Below are positions 1-7,074 of a stretch of DNA of 64,000 bases, in pieces. The translations under genes were made by a program, and so were the position numbers. Source of the DNA: Clostridia bacterium (GTDB lineage Bacteria > Bacillota > Clostridia > Christensenellales > Aristaeellaceae). The first letter of the stretch is position 1. Every line of letters begins with the position of its first letter. The notes beneath the pieces are model-generated. The model was not told where the DNA came from. It saw only the letters and a program-made list of their open reading frames with translations, and searched no databases. The DNA lies in assembly GCA_017938795.1 (NCBI GenBank), contig JAGBAV010000107.1, positions 1 to 64,000 of the forward strand, in the 5' to 3' direction.

Positions 1-1839
1 CACGGTCGTCGCGGCAGTCTCCTCAGACATCTCAGGGAGCGTCACAGGAGTCGCAGCGGTAGCCTGCTTCAGCGCCTCATTGATCGCGTTGCTGGTCATC
101 GTCACGCCGGCCTTCACATCGATCTGAGCCGTAGCGATATCCTGACCCACCAGCGCATCAAAGACAGCAGTATCCGCAATCAGATCTGCGCCAAGGCTCG
201 GGGTCTCGTTATGCTCGGTCACGGCAACGGACACGATCTTGCCCTCGCCGTCAACCTCGACCGCAACCTTCATCGGCGCAAAGCCGGTCACTTCATAGAC
301 AGGAATCTCGGCAGGAGCAGTCTCTTCAGCGGTTTCCTCAGCAGTCTCTTCGCTGACCGCCTCAGCAGCCGGCTCTTCCTTAACACTCTCAATGCCGTTG
401 GCAGCGGCAGCCTGAGCAAGCGCAGCGTTGATGGCGCTGCTGGTCATCGTCACGCCAGCCTTCACGTCAATCGCAGCAGTCGCAAGATCCTGACCCACCA
501 GCGCAGCAAGCGCCTCTTCCGTCAGAAGATCCGCGCCGAGGCTCGGGGTCTCGTTATGTTCAGCCACGGAGGCAGAAACAATCTTGCCGTCAGCAACTTC
601 AATATAGAGCGTGAACTTGTTGAAGCCCTTGACAGTGTACGGATCGCCCGGAATCACCGGAGCAGCAGCCGTATCGCCGGCAGAAGCAGCCTGCTTCAGC
701 GCCTCATTGATCGCGTTGCTGGTCAGCGTCGCACCGGCCTTCACATCAATCTGAGCGGAGGCGATATCCTGACCCACCAGCGCATCAAAGACAGCAGTAT
801 CCGCAATCAGATCCGCACCAAAGCCCGGAGTCTCGTTATGCTCGGTCACAGCAACGGACACGATCTTGCCCTCGCCGTCCACCTCAACCGCAACCTTCAT
901 CGGCCCGAAGCCGGTCACCTCGTAGGTCTGCGCACCGCCATCAGCCGGAGCCGCAGCCTGCTTGAGCGCCTCATTGATCGCGTTGCTGGTCAGCGTCGCA
1001 CCGGCCTTCACATCAATCTGAGCGGAGGCGATATCCTGACCAACCAGAGCGTCAAACACCGCGGTATCGGCAATCAGATCCGCACCAAAGCCCGGAGTCT
1101 CGTTATGCTCGGTCACGGCAACGGACACGATCTTGCCCTCGCCATCAACCTCGACCGCAACCTTCATCGGAGCAAAGCCGTTCACGTCGTAAACATTGGA
1201 AGCGCCAGCGTCAGCAGCGACCTCTTCAGCCGGGGCTTCTTCCGCACCGGCAGTCGCGGCAAGGATCGCTTCCTTATCACCCGCCTGCGGAGCAATGCCA
1301 AGCTGACCCTTGGTGTACGCGAGGATCTCAGACACCGCGCCGACAAACGCGGAGGAAGACACCGTCGCGCCGCCGATGGTATCGACGTGATCATTCAGGG
1401 TATCCGGATCAGCCGGAATCGCAACGAACTGCTCCATAAAGGGAGCCTCGCCGACCCTGCTGCCAAGACCAGCGGTCTCCTGCAGCGCGCCGACATAAGT
1501 CTGCGTCACCCAGCCTTCGGTGCTCACGCCGAGCGTGATCGGGATCGGGCCGCCGTAGCCCTGCGGATTGGCGACGAACGCATAGCCGGCCGTCTCGCCG
1601 GTCGCCTCGTCCTTGCCCACAAACATCTGGGCGATCGCACTGCCTTCTTCAAGGCCCTCGATCTCCTCGATCTCCTCATAGTTGCAGCCCGGAAGCACCT
1701 TGCTCAGCGCAGCCTTCTGCGCCGCAATCTTCTGTTCCGCGATCGGGCCCTTCGTCACTTCATTGGTGACAGCCAGGCCAACAGCCGCGATGAGCGAGAA
1801 GATGAAAAGACGAACAGCGAGTTTCATGATATCACGCAT
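1..1839 (-). CDS. rnfG: RnfG, ion-translocating Rnf complex FMN-binding subunit, with tandem C-terminal FMN_bind repeats (partial)
   Basis: The reading frame is open from the ATG at 1839 to the left edge (613 codons, no stop), so the C-terminus is missing. RnfG carries a covalently bound FMN on the outer face of the membrane and passes electrons within the Rnf complex. Residues 6-25 form a membrane anchor. The family's own flavin domain follows, with the flavinylation-type motif DTIGGATVS (Thr159). An ordinary RnfG of about 200 residues ends near here. This one continues with an Ala/Glu-rich linker and at least four further FMN_bind-like units of about 80 residues, each with an ETP-[GS] motif and a DVKAG-[AV]-T-x-T motif. 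The start is set by GGGGAGG nine bases upstream. It overlaps the rnfD stop by eight bases, which supports translational coupling. The family call is firm; flavin occupancy of the extra units is inferred. Confidence 0.9.
   Translation of the reverse strand, partial: MRDIMKLAVRLFIFSLIAAVGLAVTNEVTKGPIAEQKIAAQKAALSKVLPGCNYEEIEEIEGLEEGSAIAQMFVGKDEATGETAGYAFVANPQGYGGPIPITLGVSTEGWVTQTYVGALQETAGLGSRVGEAPFMEQFVAIPADPDTLNDHVDTIGGATVSSSAFVGAVSEILAYTKGQLGIAPQAGDKEAILAATAGAEEAPAEEVAADAGASNVYDVNGFAPMKVAVEVDGEGKIVSVAVTEHNETPGFGADLIADTAVFDALVGQDIASAQIDVKAGATLTSNAINEALKQAAAPADGGAQTYEVTGFGPMKVAVEVDGEGKIVSVAVTEHNETPGFGADLIADTAVFDALVGQDIASAQIDVKAGATLTSNAINEALKQAASAGDTAAAPVIPGDPYTVKGFNKFTLYIEVADGKIVSASVAEHNETPSLGADLLTEEALAALVGQDLATAAIDVKAGVTMTSSAINAALAQAAAANGIESVKEEPAAEAVSEETAEETAEETAPAEIPVYEVTGFAPMKVAVEVDGEGKIVSVAVTEHNETPSLGADLIADTAVFDALVGQDIATAQIDVKAGVTMTSNAINEALKQATAATPVTLPEMSEETAATTV
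58..1197 (-). repeat. Four tandem FMN_bind-type coding repeats inside rnfG
   Basis: In reading order the units span about 1197-958 (R1), 927-686 (R2), 645-410 (R3) and 303-58 (R4), separated by short Ala/Pro/Glu linkers. Candidate flavin-accepting Thr codons lie at 994-996, 727-729, 448-450 and 100-102. R1, R2 and R4 are almost identical at the DNA level over long stretches, while R3 is more diverged. R1 and R2 read ETPGFG with AGATLT; R3 and R4 read ETPSLG with AGVTMT. The near-identity suggests recent duplication or ongoing gene conversion. More units may lie beyond the left edge. Confidence 0.9.
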
Positions 1840-2782
1840 TCTTCTTTACCTCCCCAAAGCTCTTGGAAGGCGTCACGCGCTCAATCAGCGGGGACACCAC
1901 ATTCATCAGCAGGATAGCGAAAGAACACCATTCCGCCGGTGTATTCTTAACAAAGCGGAAGATAAACAGCAGCAGGCCGCAGCCAAGGCCAAACAGGAGC
2001 TTGCCTGCGTCGGTCGCCGGGGAGGTCGCATAGTCGGTCGCCATGAAGCAGGCGCCAAGAATCAGACCGCCGGAGAGCAGCTGATACGCCGTCTCATTCA
2101 CATTGAAGCCGGTAGCGATCAGGTAGCAGACAGCAAAGGAGCCCATGAAGGCAACCGGGATATGCCAGCTGATCACCTTGCGCCAGACAAGGTACGCAGC
2201 GCCGACGAGCAGCGCAAGCTTACAAGTCTCGCCAATGGTGCCCGGAACATTGCCAAGGAACAGCTGCAGCAGCGTAAAGCCGCCGTTCGCCGCGCCGGAG
2301 ATCGGGGTAGCAGACGCGATAACATCCGCACCTGCGATATTGCCGAAAGCCGGGGTGGCAAAGCTGTTCATCGCCTGCGCCCAGGACAGAGCCAGAATCG
2401 CGCGCGCAGCCAGCGCCGGGTTCATGAAGTTCTGGCCGATGCCGCCAAAGATCATCTTCACCAGCAGGATGGCGATGACGGAGCCGATAATGGGCATCCA
2501 GTACGGCACGGTGGACGGGACATTCATCGCAAGGAGCATGCCGGTAACAACCGCGCTGAAATCACCAACGGTGACCTTCTGATGCGTAGCCTTGCAATAG
2601 AACCATTCGCTCAGCACCGCAGCAGCGACAGACAATGCAAGGATGACCGCGGCGCGGTATCCGAAGAAGAGGATGCCGGCAGCGCAGGCAGGAAGCATCG
2701 CAATGCAGACGTCCTGCATAATGCTCCTGGTCGAAACATTATCGCGCAGATGCGGAGAAGACGAAACAACATACTTAGACAT
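1832..2782 (-). CDS. rnfD: RnfD, ion-translocating Rnf complex membrane subunit
   Basis: Polytopic membrane subunit of the Rnf complex, of the NqrB/RnfD family, thought to form part of the ion pathway and to carry a covalent FMN. The protein is about 316 residues with several hydrophobic segments and the conserved GGIGQNFMNPAL stretch. The flavinylation motif is visible as DVIASATPIS, with the acceptor Thr near residue 159. I prefer the ATG at 2782 over the GTG at 2788, because GGAGG is 8-9 bases from the ATG but almost touches the GTG. The gene lies 18 bases after rnfC and overlaps rnfG, so all three should be one transcript. No frameshift or missing motif was noticed. Confidence 0.95.
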   Translation of the reverse strand: MSKYVVSSSPHLRDNVSTRSIMQDVCIAMLPACAAGILFFGYRAAVILALSVAAAVLSEWFYCKATHQKVTVGDFSAVVTGMLLAMNVPSTVPYWMPIIGSVIAILLVKMIFGGIGQNFMNPALAARAILALSWAQAMNSFATPAFGNIAGADVIASATPISGAANGGFTLLQLFLGNVPGTIGETCKLALLVGAAYLVWRKVISWHIPVAFMGSFAVCYLIATGFNVNETAYQLLSGGLILGACFMATDYATSPATDAGKLLFGLGCGLLLFIFRFVKNTPAEWCSFAILLMNVVSPLIERVTPSKSFGEVKKNA

Positions 2783-2800
2783 TTTCACGTTCCTCCGTTA

Positions 2801-4117
2801 TTACTTTTTGCTTCTGGCGATCGCCTTGGCAACGCGGCAGCTCTGCGTCAGCTCGCGCTTAGCCGGACAGGCATAGGTACAGGCGCCGCATTCCATGCAG
2901 TTCATTGCGCCAAGCGCAATCGCGCCGTCATAGTCGTCATGACGAACCATGGCGTCGATCTTCGCAGGCATCAGGCCCATCGGGCAGGTGCGGATGCAGC
3001 GGCCGCAGCGGATGCAGGGGGATTCCTCCGGGCTCAGCGCCTCTTCGCCAAAGGCAAGGAAGCCGCTGAAGTTCTTTGTAATCGGAAGGTTCACAGACGG
3101 GACGCTCGCGCCCATCATCGGTCCGCCGATAACCAGCTTGCGCACACCCTCGGTCAGTCCGCCGACCTGCTCAAGCAGATCCATCAGAGATGTGCCGATA
3201 CGAACGCGGATGTTGCACGGATTGGCCACACGGCCGGCAAACGTCACAACGCGCTCAATCAGCGGCTTGCCCTCGCGCACAGCGTCAGAGAGCGCAGCAC
3301 AGGTGGAGACATTGAGCACAACGCAGCGCACCGCGCTGGGCAGAGCGCCGTTGGGCACCTTGCGGCCGGTCAGAGCATAGATGAGCATCTTCTCACCGCC
3401 CTGCGGGTACATCACCGGCAGGCTGACAACCTCGATACCGGCAGTTGCCGCGTCACGCAGCGCGCTGATTGCATCGGGCTTGTTGTTCTCAATGCCGATA
3501 ATCGCCTTGTCAACGCCGGTCGCCTTCATCGCAATGCTCACGCCGTCAATGACCTTCTGAGCACACTCGATCATGACGCGATCGTCGCTGGTCAGGTACG
3601 GTTCGCACTCTGCGCCATTGACAACAAGCGTATCCGGCTTCGGGTCAAGCTTGGTGGTATCCAGCTTGACGAACGTCGGGAACGCCGCGCCGCCGAGACC
3701 AACAATGCCGGCCTTCTGAGCGATGCCGACAATCTCAGCGGGCGTCAGTGCATCAACGTCAGCACAAGGCTTGACTGATTCATCCCAGCGATCTTCGTAG
3801 TCATTCTCGATGACGACCGCAGGAACAGTTCTGCCATTGGTGACGGTGCACGTCGTCAGCGCAACAACCTTACCGGAGACGGACGAATGAATCGGTGCGG
3901 AAATATAGCCCTGAGCCTCGCCGATTACCTGACCCATATTGACCGTCTGGCCAACGCTGACGCAGCACTTTGCAGGCGCGCCGGCATGCTGAGCCATCAC
4001 AATCGTAACACGAGCCGGAGCAGCAGCGTTCACGATCTGAGAAGCACAGGTAGACGCTTTCCCATTGCCGATCTCATGCGGGTGAATACCGCCGCCAAAT
4101 GTCTGGGTAGTAGCCAC
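2801..4117 (-). CDS. rnfC: RnfC, ion-translocating Rnf complex Fe-S/NADH-side subunit
   Basis: Peripheral cytoplasmic subunit of Rnf that exchanges electrons with NAD and carries two [4Fe-4S] clusters. The N-terminus has the family signature GGGIHPHE. The middle has the glycine-rich GGAAFPT segment of the NADH/FMN-binding region. The C-terminus has two cluster motifs, CIRCGRCIRTCP and CMECGACTYACP. The hydrophobic N-terminal extension of the longest frame is rejected: GTG at 4117 has GGGAGG nine bases upstream and gives 438 residues, the usual length. It is the first rnf gene here; rnfD and rnfG follow, and rnfE, rnfA and rnfB would be expected past the left edge. Confidence 0.96.
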   Translation of the reverse strand: MATTQTFGGGIHPHEIGNGKASTCASQIVNAAAPARVTIVMAQHAGAPAKCCVSVGQTVNMGQVIGEAQGYISAPIHSSVSGKVVALTTCTVTNGRTVPAVVIENDYEDRWDESVKPCADVDALTPAEIVGIAQKAGIVGLGGAAFPTFVKLDTTKLDPKPDTLVVNGAECEPYLTSDDRVMIECAQKVIDGVSIAMKATGVDKAIIGIENNKPDAISALRDAATAGIEVVSLPVMYPQGGEKMLIYALTGRKVPNGALPSAVRCVVLNVSTCAALSDAVREGKPLIERVVTFAGRVANPCNIRVRIGTSLMDLLEQVGGLTEGVRKLVIGGPMMGASVPSVNLPITKNFSGFLAFGEEALSPEESPCIRCGRCIRTCPMGLMPAKIDAMVRHDDYDGAIALGAMNCMECGACTYACPAKRELTQSCRVAKAIARSKK

Positions 4118-4180
4118 AGACAAGTTCCTCCCTTCGCTTTTCAAGTGAAACAGTTCCTTGAAAATAAAATGATACGCTTC

Positions 4181-4209
4181 ATTATAGCATACAAGCACAC
4201 AAAATGAAA
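4181..4209 (-). promoter_or_regulatory. Predicted sigma-A promoter (extended -10) of the rnf operon
   Basis: On the minus strand a perfect TATAAT lies at 4186-4181, preceded by TGC to give an extended -10. TTTCAT (4209-4204) sits 17 bases upstream as a weak -35. The promoter lies about 65 bases before the rnfC start. Confidence 0.65.
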
Positions 4210-4284
4210 CCGTGTTCAACGAATAATCATTGTTAGTTTTTTGCTGAAACATCAGGATCATCAGTTTGATTTACCCTCGAGCAA

Positions 4285-4326
4285 ACAGAACGCCGGTCTG
4301 TTTATGCATTCAGACCGGCGTTCTGT
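4285..4326 (-). terminator. Intrinsic terminator after spoIVA
   Basis: A perfect 16-bp inverted repeat (4285-4300 with 4311-4326) and a 10-base loop follow the spoIVA stop codon by eight bases. The U tract is short on the minus strand (TTTG), so termination strength is uncertain. Confidence 0.7.
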
Positions 4327-4333
4327 CATTTAC

Positions 4334-5812
4334 TTATAGGAGGATGCAGAGCATTCCTCCGCTCCCCTCGTTAACAATTCTTTCCAGCGTCTGCGAGAGC
4401 TTTATCTGCGCATCTGCCGGCATATGCATCAGCTTATTGGCCAGTCCTTCTCTTACAAGCTCCGATAGCGGTTTACCAAAGAGATTGCTGTGCCAGATTT
4501 TCTGCGGATCCTGTTCAAAGCCCTCCATCAGGTATCGAATCATTTCTTCGGATTGCTGTTCTGTCCCGACAACAGGTGCAACCTCTGTATTGACGTCCAC
4601 GCGGATCAGGTGCAGACTTGGTGCACTCGCCCGCAGTCTGACGCCGAACCGCCCTCCCTGCTTGATGATCTCCGGTTCCTGGAGAGTGAGTTCATCCATT
4701 TTGGGCGGAACAAGTCCATATCCTGTCGTTCTCACCGATTCCAGCGCAGACGCCACATGGTCATATTCCCTCTTGGCTTCAACAAGCTCACGCAAAAGAG
4801 AAAGAAGATGTGCATCGCTTCTGATTTCTGTTCCGCATTGTTCTGCCAGAATGCTGTTGAACATCCCATCCTTCAGAATAATCTGAGCCTTTATCTCTCC
4901 GCTCCCGTGCATGATCTCTCGAACGGTCACATCCTCGATGCTTTCATTCTTTGTGAGCTCGCAGCAGAATGCTTTTGTCTCACCGATTCTCAGATTCTCC
5001 TCAAGTATGCCGATGATGCTTTCCTCAATACTCTTAACCAGCCAATGCTTCTCATCCAGCGCCCCTACCCATTCAGGCGTCTGTATGATCATCTTTCTGA
5101 GCGGGAACTGATTGAGTACACCTTCGAGAATCCCTTTTATATCTTCTTCATTCATCTCCGCTACATTGACTGCAATCACCGGCACCTTATACGCTGCCTC
5201 CAGCTTCTCGCGAAGAGAGCGAACAGCAGGCGACGATGTATCCCGTGTATTGAGCAGCATTGCGAAAGGCTTACGGATTCTTTTCAGCTCTTCGACGACC
5301 CGCTTTTCCGCCGGAATATACGCCTCGCGCGGCAGTTCCGTCACGCTTCCGTCCGTTGTAACAACCAGACCGATGGTCGAGTGCTCGCCGATGACTTTCT
5401 TTGTTCCGATTTCAGCAGCTATTTCAAAGGGCATCTCCTCTGAGGACCACGGTGTTCTCACCATCCGGAGCGCTTCATCTTCCTTCGTTCCGAGTGCACC
5501 CTCAATCATATACCCAACACAGTCAATCAACCTGAGATTCACACTGTTTTCCTCCGGCAGCGTGATCTCAATGGCCTCATTCGGCACAAAAGCCGGCTGC
5601 GTCGTCATGACCATGCGGCCCGAACCGCTCTGAGGGAGTTCATCCATCATTCTCGATCGGAGATGTGCATTCTCAATCTCCGGCAGCACCATCAACTCCA
5701 TGAATCTCTGGATAAATGTGGACTTACCCGTCCTGACAGGGCCCACAACGCCAATATACACATCTCCCTGTGTTCTTTCAGCTATATCCTTATACAAATC
5801 AAACGACTGCAT
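4334..5812 (-). CDS. spoIVA: SpoIVA, spore coat morphogenetic ATPase
   Basis: SpoIVA is the ATPase that polymerises on the forespore surface and forms the base layer of the spore coat. The protein is 492 residues, the family's usual length. The start MQSFDLYKDIAERT is typical, the Walker A motif GPVRTGKST is at residues 24-32, and the G3-like region LRLIDCVGYMIEGA and the ITTDGSV-type segment are conserved. The ATG at 5812 is chosen because GGGGAGGG lies five bases upstream; the longer frame begins eight codons earlier without a ribosome site. A perfect hairpin follows the gene. It marks the organism as an endospore former. Confidence 0.97.
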   Translation of the reverse strand: MQSFDLYKDIAERTQGDVYIGVVGPVRTGKSTFIQRFMELMVLPEIENAHLRSRMMDELPQSGSGRMVMTTQPAFVPNEAIEITLPEENSVNLRLIDCVGYMIEGALGTKEDEALRMVRTPWSSEEMPFEIAAEIGTKKVIGEHSTIGLVVTTDGSVTELPREAYIPAEKRVVEELKRIRKPFAMLLNTRDTSSPAVRSLREKLEAAYKVPVIAVNVAEMNEEDIKGILEGVLNQFPLRKMIIQTPEWVGALDEKHWLVKSIEESIIGILEENLRIGETKAFCCELTKNESIEDVTVREIMHGSGEIKAQIILKDGMFNSILAEQCGTEIRSDAHLLSLLRELVEAKREYDHVASALESVRTTGYGLVPPKMDELTLQEPEIIKQGGRFGVRLRASAPSLHLIRVDVNTEVAPVVGTEQQSEEMIRYLMEGFEQDPQKIWHSNLFGKPLSELVREGLANKLMHMPADAQIKLSQTLERIVNEGSGGMLCILL

Positions 5813-5836
5813 ATCATCCCTCCCCACTTTCATGGC

Positions 5837-5866
5837 AGATTATGCAGTCTCAGGGACAGATATAAC
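5837..5866 (-). promoter_or_regulatory. Possible sigma-E-type promoter of spoIVA
   Basis: On the minus strand TTATATCT and CATAATCT are separated by about 13 bases, in the 58-base gap between htrA and spoIVA. This resembles the mother-cell sigma-E pattern (ATATT-like -35, CATACAAT-like -10). spoIVA is under sigma-E control in Bacillus subtilis. The match is partial. Confidence 0.35.
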
Positions 5867-5870
5867 CGGC

Positions 5871-7013
5871 TTATGTACGCTGAGCAGGCAATTCCAGCCT
5901 GACTGCAACCTCTATTTCCTCTCCTTCAGGGATGCTGTCCTGAATAGTGAGTGATTCCAGCCCAGGAATCCGATAGACCGTCAGCCGTACCTCTTCTCCC
6001 GCCTGCTTCATTGCAATCACATTCATCAGATCTGTATGCATGGTGACGCGTTGTCCATCCACCCGGGTGATGATGTCGCCTGAATGAATGCCTGCCGCCT
6101 CCGCCGGACTCCCCTCTGTTATGGCAGATACAAGAACGCCAGAAGGGATCTCCCCCCGCTTCAGTTCATCACTTCCTCTGATGGTCATGACCGATATGCC
6201 TATCTTCGGTCTTGTAACCTTGCCATACTGAATGATACTGCTGACAACAGGCTGAACAACATCCATCGGTATCGCCATGGCAATGCCCTCAATGCTGGCG
6301 ATGCCGCTTCGTCCGGATGCACTGAACTTGAGCGATGGAATCCCAATTAGCTCACCGTTTGTGTTGAACATTCCTCCGCCGCTGTTACCCGAATTGATCG
6401 CAGCGTCCGTCTGAATCATTTTTACTATAGTTGTGTCGTCAAGCTCACGGTTTACTGCAGATATCACACCGACGGTCACCGTATCAGCGAGCTGCATTCC
6501 AAGCGGATTGCCAATGACAATTGCCCAGTCGCCGGCCCTGACTTCTTCCGGATTACCCATTCTGACAGCAGGAAGAGCGACGTCCTCTGTCACCCGGAGC
6601 ACAGCAAGATCCGTCATTTCATCAGCTCCGACGAGTTCAGCGCTCAGATACTGACCTTTCCACAGGATCTGAAGATCGTTTGCTCCCTCGACAACATGGT
6701 AATTGGTCACCACATGCCCCTGTGTTGTAATCACGACGCCTGATCCGGTCGACTGTTCAATCAGCTGTGTTGTTCCGCTGATGATGCTGTAGCTGTTCGC
6801 CCTGTTGCTCACACCGACAACACAGGGCGTCACTCTGTCCGCAACCTCTGTAAAGGGGCTTCCCGCTCCCTGTATTGTTTCGACATATTCGCCCTGTGCA
6901 TACACTGTACGGCTCCCGGTTCCGCTCCCGCTTCTAAGCGTCATGCCAACCGCCGCAGCGATTGTCACCACAAGCGCCGCCATTCGCAGCCCTGATCGCC
7001 TTTCTTCCTCCAT
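5871..7013 (-). CDS. HtrA/DegP-family membrane-anchored serine protease with PDZ domain
   Basis: Envelope quality-control protease. Residues 10-26 form an N-terminal membrane anchor. The trypsin-like domain holds the full catalytic triad: His106 in TNYHV, Asp135 in TDLAV and Ser211 in GNSGGG. A single PDZ domain covers about 285-370 (GVLVSAITEGSPAEAAGI). The length of 380 residues fits the Bacillus HtrA group. I choose the ATG at 7013 because GGGGTGA lies eight bases upstream; an ATG at 7034 has no ribosome site. The chosen ribosome site lies in the 3' arm of the mutS2 terminator hairpin, so its translation may depend on which RNA carries it. Confidence 0.93.
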   Translation of the reverse strand: MEEERRSGLRMAALVVTIAAAVGMTLRSGSGTGSRTVYAQGEYVETIQGAGSPFTEVADRVTPCVVGVSNRANSYSIISGTTQLIEQSTGSGVVITTQGHVVTNYHVVEGANDLQILWKGQYLSAELVGADEMTDLAVLRVTEDVALPAVRMGNPEEVRAGDWAIVIGNPLGMQLADTVTVGVISAVNRELDDTTIVKMIQTDAAINSGNSGGGMFNTNGELIGIPSLKFSASGRSGIASIEGIAMAIPMDVVQPVVSSIIQYGKVTRPKIGISVMTIRGSDELKRGEIPSGVLVSAITEGSPAEAAGIHSGDIITRVDGQRVTMHTDLMNVIAMKQAGEEVRLTVYRIPGLESLTIQDSIPEGEEIEVAVRLELPAQRT

Positions 7014-7050
7014 CAAAACAATCACCCCGGACATATTCTGTCCAGGGTGA
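7014..7050 (-). terminator. Intrinsic terminator after mutS2 that contains the htrA ribosome site
   Basis: On the minus strand the stem TCACCC-x-GGACA pairs with TGTCC-x-GGGTGA around a five-base loop, followed by TTGTTTTG. It follows the mutS2 stop by 24 bases. Its 3' arm supplies the GGGGTGA that precedes the htrA ATG at 7013. Confidence 0.75.
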
Positions 7051-7074
7051 TACGGTTCGCTTCATGGTAATCGT

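Noticed and set aside
58..1197. The regularly spaced repeats at the left edge as a CRISPR array
   Set aside because: The units are long (about 240 bases), in one reading frame, and encode conserved protein motifs; there are no short unique spacers.
211..3778. Long plus-strand open frames opposite rnfG, rnfD and rnfC (568 and 698 codons)
   Set aside because: They mirror the codon structure of the real minus-strand genes, have Arg/His-rich low-complexity products, lack ribosome sites and match no family.
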